From assembly GCA_038212445.1 (NCBI GenBank), contig JBBQUM010000010.1, positions 147,199 through 211,198 of the forward strand: a stretch of DNA of 64,000 nt, given 5' to 3'. The DNA is from TMP-7 sp038212445 (GTDB lineage Bacteria > Acidobacteriota > Terriglobia > Bryobacterales > Bryobacteraceae). The notes below the pieces were generated by a model, which saw only the letters and a program-made list of their open reading frames with translations, was not told the DNA's origin and did no database searches. The position numbers were made by a program, and so were the translations under genes. Shown piece after piece: positions 24,476 to 32,808 of this stretch. The first letter of the stretch is position 1, and each line of letters opens with the position of its first letter.

Positions 24476-25669
24476 TTAAGTGTGCGGATGGTCCAGGTAA
24501 TGCTGCCGCAACAGGTCTTTGCCGTAATCGTTGCCGTTCGGCGTCCGGATGACGCAATGAATATGGTCGCGGAACGGCTTGTTGGGATCCATCAGGTGCC
24601 GCATTCCCGCCGGTTTCTGGTGATCAAACTCGATCAGCAGAACAGGACTGTGGATCCGGTAATAGTACACGCTGTTGTCGGTGCTGCCGCCGATCCACGC
24701 AAAGTAGGTATGGTCAAGACTCCGCTTCACTTCGTCCATCTTCACCTTTGCGTGGCCATCATCCATGTTCTCCACGTACTGCCGGATGAGCCCAAGCAAT
24801 TGCTCCTTCTGCGCTGCCGTAAATCCGGACACGGCAGCTCCTTTGTAGTCGAGCGTGAAGTTATCCTTAAACGCTTCGCCCAGGTTGTTGTTCCCCGTCT
24901 TCGAGACCTCAAGCACCGCCTTGTCACGCTGACTCTGATCGAGCGACAGCAGCATCTTCAGCCCCATCCGCTGCTCGTCCTGCAGAATCGACAGACCCTT
25001 GTACTTCCCGCTCGGCGCAATCACCGGCTCCGACCCCACGAAGAACGGCGTGGCCACTACCTGATCCCCGAGCACGAAGTAATTGATGATCAGGTGATGC
25101 CCGTCCATCTGCCATCCCCACGGCTCGGTCTTCGATGGCTTGCCCATCACCGTCAGGTAGTAGCGCCATTCCCCGTACTGTTCAAAGTCGTTGTTGTTCA
25201 GCTCCCCCAGCGTCTCGTTAAGCTTCATGATGTCGCGCGACAACTGCAACCCGCGCGCGCTTAACGACGCCTTCATTAACCCGAACGCCGCTTCGCGCTG
25301 CTTCTCCGACATCTCGAGAAAACTCACGCCCTGCCGCACGTAGAAATGCTGGTTCATCCACTTGCGCCATTCGTCGTCATCCACCGCGAAGGTCGTCCGC
25401 TTGCGCTGATCGTCGTTGAGCGCCGCCAGAAACGCGTCCGCCGCCTTACGTACAGGCTCTGTCGATACGCCCGTCGATCGAACGGAAAATAAGCCCTTCT
25501 CCACGCCGCTCGTCGCCGTGATTCCTCGATACGGCTCCTTCAGACCTGCGGTCTCTGCCGCCACCGACATCTTCTTGAACCGCTCGCGCCAGGGGTCCTG
25601 CTGCGCTCGAACAAACGCAACCGTCAACAGCAAACAGAAAGACAGCAGCAGCCACACGCGTTTATGCAT
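24476..25669 (-). CDS. Secreted DUF3500 family protein
   Basis: A 397-residue exported protein with a leader (VWLLLSFCLLLTVAFVRAQ). The body fits DUF3500: a block of NDDQRKRTTFAVDDDEWRKWMN, then QREAAFGLMKASLSARGLQ, GWQMDGHHLIINYFVLGDQVVATPFFVGSEP, and near the end YFAWIGGSTDNSVYYYRIHSPVLLIEFDHQ. Several conserved His and Asp residues (DGHHL, HSPVLLIEFDHQ) suggest a metal or hydrolytic site. The family has no assigned reaction that I know of. It leads the operon running towards the nickel/cobalt permease. Confidence 0.88.
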   Translation of the reverse strand: MHKRVWLLLSFCLLLTVAFVRAQQDPWRERFKKMSVAAETAGLKEPYRGITATSGVEKGLFSVRSTGVSTEPVRKAADAFLAALNDDQRKRTTFAVDDDEWRKWMNQHFYVRQGVSFLEMSEKQREAAFGLMKASLSARGLQLSRDIMKLNETLGELNNNDFEQYGEWRYYLTVMGKPSKTEPWGWQMDGHHLIINYFVLGDQVVATPFFVGSEPVIAPSGKYKGLSILQDEQRMGLKMLLSLDQSQRDKAVLEVSKTGNNNLGEAFKDNFTLDYKGAAVSGFTAAQKEQLLGLIRQYVENMDDGHAKVKMDEVKRSLDHTYFAWIGGSTDNSVYYYRIHSPVLLIEFDHQKPAGMRHLMDPNKPFRDHIHCVIRTPNGNDYGKDLLRQHYLDHPHT

Positions 25670-25743
25670 AATTGGGAGAAGTTATAACACACGTGCTGTG
25701 CCGGAGGAAGCCTGCACAGCTAATTGAGGAGCGCAAGAATCGC

Positions 25744-26586
25744 ATGAGTGATGCAACCACCGGGGCTGACTTCAAGAAGCAACTCCGTGCCGGACAGCCG
25801 AAGATGGGCCTGTTCCTGAACTCGCATAGTCCCACCGTCGCCGAACAACTCGCCCACTCCGGTTACGACTGGCTTCTCGTCGACAGCCAGCATGGCCCCA
25901 TGGGTTACGAGAAGCTCTCCGCCATGCTCGCCGGCATCGCCAGCGGCGGCGCCAAATCCATAGTGCGTGTGGCCGGCTATTCTGACCGCGCGGGCATCCA
26001 GCAGTCCCTCGACATGGGCGCCGACGGCGTCCTGGTGCCCTATATCAATACCGCCGAAGAAGCCCGTCAGGCAATCAGCTGTACCCGCTACCCCACCGCC
26101 GGCACCCGCTCGGTCTACTTTCCCCAGCGCAGCATGAACAAAGCCGGACTCCTCGGTTATGCCGGCGCCGCCAATGACAACGTCGTCGTTGCGCTCCAGG
26201 TCGAGACAGCATCCTGTATCGAAAACATCGAGGAGATCGCCGCCGTCCCTGGCGTTGATCTGCTGTTCCTCGGCCAGAATGACCTCTGCATGTCCATGGG
26301 CCTCTATGAGAAGTACGAGTTCCCGCACATGTACACCTCGCCCGAACTGGGCGCCGCCACCGACAAGTTAGTTGCCGCCGCCCGGCGCAATAACGTGATC
26401 CTCGGAGTTTTCCTATTCGGAACTTCTCGCGTCGGCGAATTCCTCGAGAAAGGCTTCCCGTTTATCAGCGTCGGCAACGACCTTCATCACGTCCTCACCC
26501 AAGCCGGTGCCTACGTCAAGGACATTGAAGGGATCAGTCAGCAAAAGGGCAAAGCCTGGACGCGCCGCCCCACCGCACTGTTCTAA
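25744..26586 (+). CDS. HpcH/HpaI family aldolase
   Basis: A 280-residue aldolase started at the ATG at 25744 behind GAGGAGCG (25725-25732); a longer frame back to 25672 lacks family character. The fold pattern is MGLFLNSHSPTVAEQLAHSGYDWLLVDSQHGP, MGADGVLVPYINTAEEARQAI, VALQVETASCIENIEEIAAVPGVDLLFLGQNDL, matching class II aldolases that split 2-keto-3-deoxy sugars or related acids with a divalent metal. Typical ligands are the Glu in QVETA and the Asp in QNDL. It is three bases from the ABC ATPase gene. Confidence 0.92.
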   Translation: MSDATTGADFKKQLRAGQPKMGLFLNSHSPTVAEQLAHSGYDWLLVDSQHGPMGYEKLSAMLAGIASGGAKSIVRVAGYSDRAGIQQSLDMGADGVLVPYINTAEEARQAISCTRYPTAGTRSVYFPQRSMNKAGLLGYAGAANDNVVVALQVETASCIENIEEIAAVPGVDLLFLGQNDLCMSMGLYEKYEFPHMYTSPELGAATDKLVAAARRNNVILGVFLFGTSRVGEFLEKGFPFISVGNDLHHVLTQAGAYVKDIEGISQQKGKAWTRRPTALF

Positions 26587-26589
26587 TCC

Positions 26590-27252
26590 ATGCTCCTCGA
26601 AGCCCGCGGGCTCACCAAGCGTTTCGGGCACAGGACCGTCCTCAATAACGTCAGCCTCGATGTGGACCGCGGCGAAATCGTCGGCCTCATCGGACCCAAC
26701 GGCGCCGGCAAGACGACTCTGTTCGAGTGCCTTGCCGGACTCCAACCCGTCCACTCCGGCGAGATTCGCAAGTCGCCGCTGTTCTATCTCCCCGACGCCA
26801 TACGCCCTTGGCCCCACCGTCGCGTCCACTCGCTTCTTACTTTCTTTGAGCGCCTTCACCGCACCAGCCGCGGCGACTTGGTGGACCGTCTGCACCTGGG
26901 CTCGCTCCTGCAATCACGCGTCGGATCGCTGTCCAAAGGAGAACTGAAGCGCTTCAGCGTTGCCATCGCCTTGCTAAGCTCCGAACCCCTCCTACTGCTC
27001 GACGAACCCTTCGACGGACTCGACCTGCGCCAAACGCGCGACATGATGGAATTGCTCACCGGCGCGGCCCTCGATCGCGGAAAAACGCTGTTCCTGTCCA
27101 TCCACCAGTTGGCCGACGCCGCGCGCGTTTGCCACCGGCTGATCCTCCTCAGCGACGGGCGCATCGCCGGCGCCGGAACAGTCGAACAACTGCGCGCCAT
27201 GGCCGGACTCCGCGACGGTGGACTCGAGGAGATCTTCCTTGCGCTCACTTAG
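26590..27252 (+). CDS. ABC transporter ATP-binding subunit
   Basis: A 220-residue ATPase with Walker A GPNGAGKTTLF, Walker B LLLLDEPFDGLD and the switch His in LSIHQLADAAR. The signature motif is weak: SLSKGELKR replaces LSGGQ. The Q loop region (SPLFYLPDAIRPWPHRRVHSLLTFF) is short. It pairs with the ABC-2 permease encoded next, whose start lies inside its last codons. The exporter may serve cell-envelope lipids, drugs or a gliding-like function; no substrate can be assigned. Confidence 0.92.
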   Translation: MLLEARGLTKRFGHRTVLNNVSLDVDRGEIVGLIGPNGAGKTTLFECLAGLQPVHSGEIRKSPLFYLPDAIRPWPHRRVHSLLTFFERLHRTSRGDLVDRLHLGSLLQSRVGSLSKGELKRFSVAIALLSSEPLLLLDEPFDGLDLRQTRDMMELLTGAALDRGKTLFLSIHQLADAARVCHRLILLSDGRIAGAGTVEQLRAMAGLRDGGLEEIFLALT

Positions 27253-28522
27253 CCTCCTGCTTGGCAAGGAACTCCGCGACCTCTCACTGTCCCGCGCTTA
27301 CTGGCTCCTTCTTGCCATCATCGGTCCGCTGGTGGGACAGGCTTTCATCACCGCCGTCAACACTTACTCCGAAGTCAGCGGATCCGGCGCCCGGCCCGCC
27401 GCGCTTGCTCAAGGACTCTCACCGCTCGACGGAATCTTCGTTCCCACCTTCGGCGCCTACGACCTCGCCATCACCCTGCTGTTCCCCTTCGTCGCCATCC
27501 GTGTGCTCGCCGCTGAACGCGAAAGCGGAGCCTGGAATCTCGTCCTCCAATGGCCCGTTCCCCTCGCCGCCATCCTCGCCTCCAAGGCACTGGCCCTCTC
27601 GATCGCCTGGCTGATTGCCTGGATTCCCGGAGTCATCGCCGCCATCCTCTGGAGCACCTACGGCGGACATGCTTACCCGCCTGAATTACTAAATCTCTTC
27701 CTCGGCCACATGCTGCGCTTTGCCCTGGCATCCGGAGTAGCGGTCGCTGCGGCGGCTCTGGCTCGCTCCTCGGCCAGCGCAGCCATCGTCACGCTGGCGT
27801 TCACGCTCGGCACTTGGGCGCTCGATTTCGTCGCCGCTGCACGCGGTGGATGGGTCTCCGCGATTGCCGCTTACACTCCATCCGCGGCACTGCATGCCTT
27901 CGAGCAGGGCGAACTCCGCTGGCGGACCGTCGCCGTCATGCTCACCATCTCCGTTGCCCTCTGGGTCGCTACCGGCTTCATCCTCCGCCGCCGGATCCTG
28001 CACATAGCAGTCTTGGCCGCCGTCTCCGTAGTCGCCGTAACCCTCGCCGCGAGCATCCCTGCCAGCCTCGACGTAAGCGAGAACCGCCGCAACTCCTTTC
28101 CACCAGAAACCGCCGCAACCCTACAACAGATTCGCGCGCCGCTCAAAATCACCACCCACCTCGCCGCCGAGGATTCCCGACTCGCCGACCTCGAACGCAA
28201 CGTATTCGCCAAACTGAAACGCGTCCTGAAAGTCGAAATCGACTCTGCCGCTACCTCGCGCACTGGACTCTTTGAAGGCGACCGCTACGGAGAAATCTGG
28301 TACGAGTACGGTGGCCATCGCGTGATGAACCGCTCCACCATTGAGCCCGTAGTGCTCGAGACCATCTACCATCTCGCCGGCGTCACTCCCGCTCCTGAAT
28401 CGCAAACACCCCCATACCCCGGCTACCCACTAAACCACTCACCCTCCGGTGCAGCCTGGCTGTTCTATGCGGCGTGGCCGCTGGCAGTAGCTATCGCAGC
28501 ATGGCTAAACTGGCAGAGATGA
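27239..28522 (+). CDS. ABC-2 type permease with extracytoplasmic C-terminal domain
   Basis: I place the start at TTG 27239, seven bases after GAGGAG (27226-27231); GTG at 27218 is an alternative without a good ribosome site. The 427-residue product has about six hydrophobic segments (YWLLLAIIGPLVGQAF, DLAITLLFPFVAIRVL, ILASKALALSIAWLIAW and so on), then a soluble segment of about 120 residues (LDVSENRRNSFPPETAATLQQIRAPLKITTHLA, LADLERNVFAKLKRVLKVEID) like the substrate-binding part of GldG-type proteins, and a last membrane helix. The gene overlaps the ATPase gene by 14 bases and its stop overlaps the next start (ATGA). Confidence 0.88.
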   Translation: MRSLSLLLGKELRDLSLSRAYWLLLAIIGPLVGQAFITAVNTYSEVSGSGARPAALAQGLSPLDGIFVPTFGAYDLAITLLFPFVAIRVLAAERESGAWNLVLQWPVPLAAILASKALALSIAWLIAWIPGVIAAILWSTYGGHAYPPELLNLFLGHMLRFALASGVAVAAAALARSSASAAIVTLAFTLGTWALDFVAAARGGWVSAIAAYTPSAALHAFEQGELRWRTVAVMLTISVALWVATGFILRRRILHIAVLAAVSVVAVTLAASIPASLDVSENRRNSFPPETAATLQQIRAPLKITTHLAAEDSRLADLERNVFAKLKRVLKVEIDSAATSRTGLFEGDRYGEIWYEYGGHRVMNRSTIEPVVLETIYHLAGVTPAPESQTPPYPGYPLNHSPSGAAWLFYAAWPLAVAIAAWLNWQR

Positions 28523-29187
28523 AACTTCCGTTGCTGTCGCTCGCGCTGCTGCTGCCCGCTGCCGCCCAGTCCATTCACGTGGAGGCCAAGCAGTTTCTCC
28601 CGGTGGTCGGCGAGTGGACCACTATCCAGCAAGGTACGCGCACCATCCTGGTAGTCGACGGACGGAAGTGGAAGAACGGGCAGCCCGCCGGCGGTCTCGC
28701 GGATAAGGCGCGTCAGATTTATGGAGCCCGCCACGAGCAGTTCATCGACAACGTCAAGGCGTTCGCCTACTTCCCCTACGCCGTCGCGCCCAACATCGAT
28801 GACTTCAAAGAGGGCGAGATCGAAATGCGCTTCCAGATTGTCGACGGCGTGCTCGACCAGTGCGCCGGTATCCTGTTTAATGTGAAACCGAACGGCGACT
28901 ATCTGGCCGTACGCTTTAACGGCATGGAAGACAACCTGGTGCTCTGGACCTTCAACAAAGGCACTCGCAAATTCGTCAAGCGCGCGCCCGAGAACATCCC
29001 GCTTGAGCGCAACAAATGGTACCGGATGAAAATTACAGTCCACGGCCGCAAACTCGAGGGCTACCTGAACAACCGGCTGCTCCTCGAATACGAGCTTCCC
29101 GAACCCGTCTCCGGGAAAGTAGGCGTCTGGGCAAAAACCGACAGCGTCAGCTACTTCGACGACTACTCCGTGAAAAAAGGCGGCTGA
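28519..29187 (+). CDS. Secreted lectin-like protein (DUF1080/3-keto-disaccharide hydrolase-like fold)
   Basis: A 222-residue exported protein started at ATG 28519, which overlaps the permease stop (ATGA) and opens a leader (PLLSLALLLPAAAQS). The rest is a concanavalin-like sandwich: FPYAVAPNIDDFKEGEIEMRFQIVDGVLDQCAGILFNVKPNGDYLAVRFNGMEDNLVLW, YRMKITVHGRKLEGYLNNRLLLEYELPEPVSGKVGVWAKTDSVSYFDDYSV. This pattern fits DUF1080-type domains that bind or cleave glycans. It is the last gene of the aldolase-ABC operon, so it may bind the exporter's cargo or a glycan. Confidence 0.85.
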   Translation: MKLPLLSLALLLPAAAQSIHVEAKQFLPVVGEWTTIQQGTRTILVVDGRKWKNGQPAGGLADKARQIYGARHEQFIDNVKAFAYFPYAVAPNIDDFKEGEIEMRFQIVDGVLDQCAGILFNVKPNGDYLAVRFNGMEDNLVLWTFNKGTRKFVKRAPENIPLERNKWYRMKITVHGRKLEGYLNNRLLLEYELPEPVSGKVGVWAKTDSVSYFDDYSVKKGG

Positions 29188-29196
29188 CGCGTCTCC

Positions 29197-30546
29197 CTAT
29201 ACGAACTTCCAGCCCTTCCGAATCGCCGGCTTGATCCATTGATTCGCCTCGCGGTGATTTGTGAACACCATCTTCTGCGAATCCCACTCGAGCTTCGTCT
29301 TGGGATACTTCATCGCAATCACGCCAAGCAGCATCCACTCGACAAAAGGTCCCGATACATTGAAGTTCGAGCACGACGGATCGCCGCCCTTACACGCCCG
29401 GATCCAATCCCTGTAATGCCCAGGCGACCGCGTCAGCAGCGCCGGCGGCAACCGGTAGTCCTTCATGCGATCGTCCGGAATCAGCCGCGTGCGCTCGCCG
29501 TAGCAGCCCGTCGTCACCATGCCCTTGTCCCCGATGAACAGCGACCCGTTGCAGTCGCTGTCACCGAGCAGCGTACCCTCGGGAACCTGGTCGAATTTCG
29601 GCTGCTCTTTCAATCCGTCGTGCCAGTAAATCTTCACCGGCGCCATATTTCCACGGGCAGGGAAGTCGAACCGGATTACAGTCTTCGCCGGAAACGTGTA
29701 CTGGCTGGTGCCTTCGCTCAATTCACACTCGACGCTCGTCGGATTCCCCAGCTTTAGCGCCATGTTCGGAGTGCCGAGAATGTGGCAAGCCATATCGCCC
29801 AGCGCTCCACACCCAAAGTCGGGAAACGCGCGCCAGTTGTGCGGCACATACGCGGGACTGTAGGGACGCGTCTCAGCGATGCCCAACCAGACATCCCAGT
29901 CGAGCGTGTCGGGAACGGGCGCCTCCGTCGGCACCACCTGCGGACCCTGCGGCCAGTAAACATGCGGCCGGTTTGTCCACGCGTGAACCTCGCTCACACT
30001 GCCAATATCGCCGTTCCAGATAATCTCGCAGCACTCGCGCGCGCCTTCGTTTGAGTAACCCTGGTTGCCCATCTGCGACGCCACACCATATTGCTTGGCC
30101 GCCTCACGCAACTGGCGCGCCTCCCAAATCGTGCGCGTCAGGGGCTTCTGACAGTACACGTGCTTGCCGCGCGACATCACCGCCATCGCCGCCGTCCCGT
30201 GCATGTGGTCCGGAATCGACACCGTGCAGGCGTCAATGTTCTTGCCTTCTTTGTCTAGCATCTGCCGGAAATCTTTGTAGCGCGGAAGGCTCGAGTACTT
30301 CTTGAACGTCGACTCGGCGCGCTTCTCGTCCGGGTCAGCAAACGCGACAATGTTCTCCGTCTCCGAGCATGCCGCGATGTCGCTGCGGCCCTTTCCGCCC
30401 GCCCCGATCGCTGCAATATTCAGCTTTTCGTTCGGCGACTTGTACCCCAGCTGTTTCAACGAGGCTACCGCGCCAAAACCGCCGGCGGGGACCGCCCCGG
30501 CCAATAAGGATCCAAAGAAGAAATACCGTCGCGAAAGCATGGTCAT
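29197..30546 (-). CDS. Gfo/Idh/MocA family oxidoreductase with Tat signal
   Basis: A 449-residue protein with a twin-arginine leader (LSRRYFFFGSLLAGAVPAGGFG), so it folds in the cytoplasm with NAD(P) before export. The Rossmann domain starts KLNIAAIGAGGKGRSDIAAC and has VAFADPDE. The motif HVYCQKPLTRTIWEARQL is the family EKPL helix with the Glu replaced by Gln. Downstream, the WLGIAETRPYSPAYVPHNWRAFPDFGCGALGDMACHILG region is typical of the secreted Gfo/Idh/MocA subgroup common in Planctomycetes and Acidobacteria. It oxidises sugars or sugar-like substrates. Its stop faces the previous gene at a 9-base distance. Confidence 0.93.
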   Translation of the reverse strand: MTMLSRRYFFFGSLLAGAVPAGGFGAVASLKQLGYKSPNEKLNIAAIGAGGKGRSDIAACSETENIVAFADPDEKRAESTFKKYSSLPRYKDFRQMLDKEGKNIDACTVSIPDHMHGTAAMAVMSRGKHVYCQKPLTRTIWEARQLREAAKQYGVASQMGNQGYSNEGARECCEIIWNGDIGSVSEVHAWTNRPHVYWPQGPQVVPTEAPVPDTLDWDVWLGIAETRPYSPAYVPHNWRAFPDFGCGALGDMACHILGTPNMALKLGNPTSVECELSEGTSQYTFPAKTVIRFDFPARGNMAPVKIYWHDGLKEQPKFDQVPEGTLLGDSDCNGSLFIGDKGMVTTGCYGERTRLIPDDRMKDYRLPPALLTRSPGHYRDWIRACKGGDPSCSNFNVSGPFVEWMLLGVIAMKYPKTKLEWDSQKMVFTNHREANQWIKPAIRKGWKFV

Positions 30547-30647
30547 AGCCTATAACAACTTCACCTCCGCGGTAAGCTGGGACACGGGCATCCGGCGTGA
30601 TATAACGTACCTGAACTTGAGCCGCCGGAATTGAAAGGGAGTGCGTA

Positions 30648-30920
30648 ATGGACGAACGTCAGATGTATAAGGAATCGCAAACCACGAAACCGATTATGCT
30701 GAACTGCCCGTTCTGCCGGACTCAGGATAGTTACGACCTGAATTGGGTGGTTCGCAAGAAGATCGACCGTCTGCCGGGCAACGCCGACGAACGCGCCAAG
30801 GCGATCTTCAAAAAGGCCCAGAGCTACATGGTCCTGATGGACGACAAGGCGATGTGCAAAAACATGCGGTGCCGGAAACGTTTTGACATCTCCGGCGTCA
30901 AGACCACGGCCTTTATCTAG
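30648..30920 (+). CDS. Small zinc-ribbon-like protein of unknown function
   Basis: A 90-residue protein with a strong GAAAGGGAGTG ribosome site before its ATG. Two Cys pairs, CPFC at 20-23 and CKNMRC at 70-75, bracket a middle helix and would hold one zinc. It starts MDERQMYKESQTTKPIMLN and ends KRFDISGVKTTAFI. No DNA-binding or enzyme family is recognised. It is alone in its direction, followed three bases on by convergent wrbA. Candidates are an RNA- or protein-binding zinc ribbon. Confidence 0.8.
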   Translation: MDERQMYKESQTTKPIMLNCPFCRTQDSYDLNWVVRKKIDRLPGNADERAKAIFKKAQSYMVLMDDKAMCKNMRCRKRFDISGVKTTAFI

Positions 30921-30923
30921 GAC

Positions 30924-31538
30924 TTACTTCTTCAACCGGCTGGTGATGTCGGCCACGCGCTTGCCAAGCACACGGGCAAATCGCAAATCATCAGCCGTCG
31001 GTTGCAGTTGGCCCATTCCTCCGGCGATCGTGGAAGCGCCATAGGGCGATGCTCCTCGCGCCTCGTGATGCGCGAGCCCTTCAGTGGAGTAAGGTATACC
31101 GACGATCAGCATCCCCAAATGGATGATCGGCGGGTACATCGTGAATAATGTCGTCTCCTGGCCGCCATGCATCGACCCGGTCGATGTGAACACGCCCGCT
31201 GGCTTGCCTTCCAACTCTCCCTTTCCCCACAACGCACCCATCCCGTCAAACAGCAACTTCATCTGAGCTGTCATGTTGCCGAAGCGCGTAGGCGACCCGA
31301 ACAGGATTCCATCAGCTTGTCGCAGGTCGTCTGGCGTGCACACCGGCACGTCCTTCTGCGCTTCCATCGCTGCCCGGATCCCGGCGTCTGACTCAGCCCG
31401 CTGCTTCACAACGTCCAGTTCTTCCACCCGGCGCAGCACCACTTCCGCGCCTGCCACCTCGCTTGCCCCCTCCACCACTGCCTTGGCGAGTTGGTAAACG
31501 TGTCCGTACATGCTGTAGTAGACAACGAGTATCTTCAC
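30924..31538 (-). CDS. wrbA: NAD(P)H:quinone oxidoreductase, WrbA type
   Basis: A 204-residue flavodoxin-like enzyme with the FMN-binding start KILVVYYSMYGHVYQLAKAV and the signature GSPTRFGNMTAQMKLLFDGMGALW, then GKPAGVFTSTGSMHGGQETT and YSTEGLAHHEARGASPYGASTIAG. WrbA proteins reduce quinones by two electrons and protect from redox stress. It neighbours a CDGSH iron-sulfur protein (divergent, 69 bases away), which suits a redox role. Confidence 0.95.
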   Translation of the reverse strand: MKILVVYYSMYGHVYQLAKAVVEGASEVAGAEVVLRRVEELDVVKQRAESDAGIRAAMEAQKDVPVCTPDDLRQADGILFGSPTRFGNMTAQMKLLFDGMGALWGKGELEGKPAGVFTSTGSMHGGQETTLFTMYPPIIHLGMLIVGIPYSTEGLAHHEARGASPYGASTIAGGMGQLQPTADDLRFARVLGKRVADITSRLKK

Positions 31539-31607
31539 TGTTCAGTTAGAGGCCTTCCCTCATAAAGACGATCCACAAAATCGACGTGCTACGATCTTCT
31601 TACATTC

Positions 31608-31838
31608 ATGCCAACTAAGGTTACTGTCATTAACAACGGCCCCATCCGCATCGAAGGTGACTTCACCGTCAATGATGCGCAAGGCAATCCGTACGGCCTC
31701 GCCGGACGCACTGTCATCAGCCTGTGCCGCTGCGGAAAGAGTGAAAATAAGCCGTTCTGCGACGGCAAGCACGGCGTTTCAGGATTCGAATCCCTCTGTC
31801 AGGCCTTCGAATTGCCGCCGCCTAAGCCGAAGGTATAG
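31608..31838 (+). CDS. CDGSH iron-sulfur domain protein
   Basis: A 76-residue protein with a single CDGSH-type motif, CRCGKSENKPFCDGKH at about residues 40-55, which binds a 2Fe-2S cluster through three Cys and one His. The preceding NNGPIRIEGDFTVNDAQGNPYGLAG is the beta cap of the family. Such proteins shuttle electrons or clusters. It stands between wrbA and an NmrA-like reductase, a small redox neighbourhood. Confidence 0.93.
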   Translation: MPTKVTVINNGPIRIEGDFTVNDAQGNPYGLAGRTVISLCRCGKSENKPFCDGKHGVSGFESLCQAFELPPPKPKV

Positions 31839-31841
31839 GTT

Positions 31842-32702
31842 CTAGGAATACCGCGCAATCAGCTTGAAGTAGTCCTCAAGGCGCCGGCTCCCATATGCCG
31901 GCGCCATCGCATCCACCCTCGACACGGCCAGGTAGAACTCAGCCAGATCACCCATCCTCCGGTTGAACAGACGCGTCGCTTTCGCTCCCACTGAAACCAG
32001 CACCGCCGGCACCCGCTGATACTTGGGCTTGCGCCCGATCGCTGCGAAAACCAGTTCAAGAATCTCTTTCCGCGTCAGCACGTCAGGACCGCCAATCGCT
32101 CGCTCCCGTTCGTCCGATTCGATGCCTTCCACGCACGCCGCCGCTACCTCTTCGTCGTCGATCGGATTCGTTCGCGCCGCGCCGCTGCCAAATATCGGCA
32201 AGCCCCGCTTGCGGGCCATCGGGATCAGATCGGTGAACGCCGAAAAGAATCCAGTTGGCCGCAGAATCTGATACGCCAGGCCCGACCGCTCGAGCAGAGC
32301 CCCAAAATCGTCCTTCGCCCGAACGTACGCAGTCTCGGCCAGTCCCGGTGGATTCAGCACTGAAACGTATACGAATTTGCGGACACCCGCCGACACCGCC
32401 GGCGCCAGCAGATTCCGGTTTCCCGCAAAGTCAATCTGCTGGAATGACTGCGATCCCTTCGTGTTGATGTGGACACTTGCTCCCACCGTCGAGATGATCG
32501 TGTCCACGCCTTCGCAGGCTGCCGCCAGGGTGGACGGTTGCAGCAGGTCGCCGCGAACCACCTCGTGCGCAAACCCGGCCAGTTCCTTCGCCTGCTGTTC
32601 CGTGCGGACCAGCGCCCTCACCAGGTGGCTGGTCCCTCCCAGCTGTTTCACAACATGACGGCCCAGGTGGCCGGTAGCGCCGCAAAGCAGAATTCGTGTC
32701 AA
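31842..32702 (-). CDS. NmrA-like / atypical SDR NAD(P)-binding protein
   Basis: A 286-residue Rossmann protein with the nucleotide motif TRILLCGATGHLGRHVVKQL, NAD(P) ribose region VRALVRTEQQAKEL, VVRGDLLQPSTLAAACEGVDTIISTVG and YVSVLNPPGLAETAYVRAKDDFGALLERSGLAYQILRPTGFF. The typical YxxxK of classic SDRs is replaced by a sequence like that of NmrA/SDR_a5 sensors or reductases. Substrate unknown. The stop lies three bases from the convergent CDGSH gene. Confidence 0.9.
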   Translation of the reverse strand: MTRILLCGATGHLGRHVVKQLGGTSHLVRALVRTEQQAKELAGFAHEVVRGDLLQPSTLAAACEGVDTIISTVGASVHINTKGSQSFQQIDFAGNRNLLAPAVSAGVRKFVYVSVLNPPGLAETAYVRAKDDFGALLERSGLAYQILRPTGFFSAFTDLIPMARKRGLPIFGSGAARTNPIDDEEVAAACVEGIESDERERAIGGPDVLTRKEILELVFAAIGRKPKYQRVPAVLVSVGAKATRLFNRRMGDLAEFYLAVSRVDAMAPAYGSRRLEDYFKLIARYS

Positions 32703-32808
32703 TTGACCATCGTACGCTGACCCGCTCGAGTAATAAAAGGTAACAGAACCAGGGGCGCAGACCCGCTCCGCACACTACGTGATATCCTCAAGTCAACAGA
32801 GGCGATCA

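Noticed and set aside
31786..31800. GGATTCGAATCCCTC resembling a tRNA T-arm
   Set aside because: It lies inside the CDGSH gene and no cloverleaf can be built around it.
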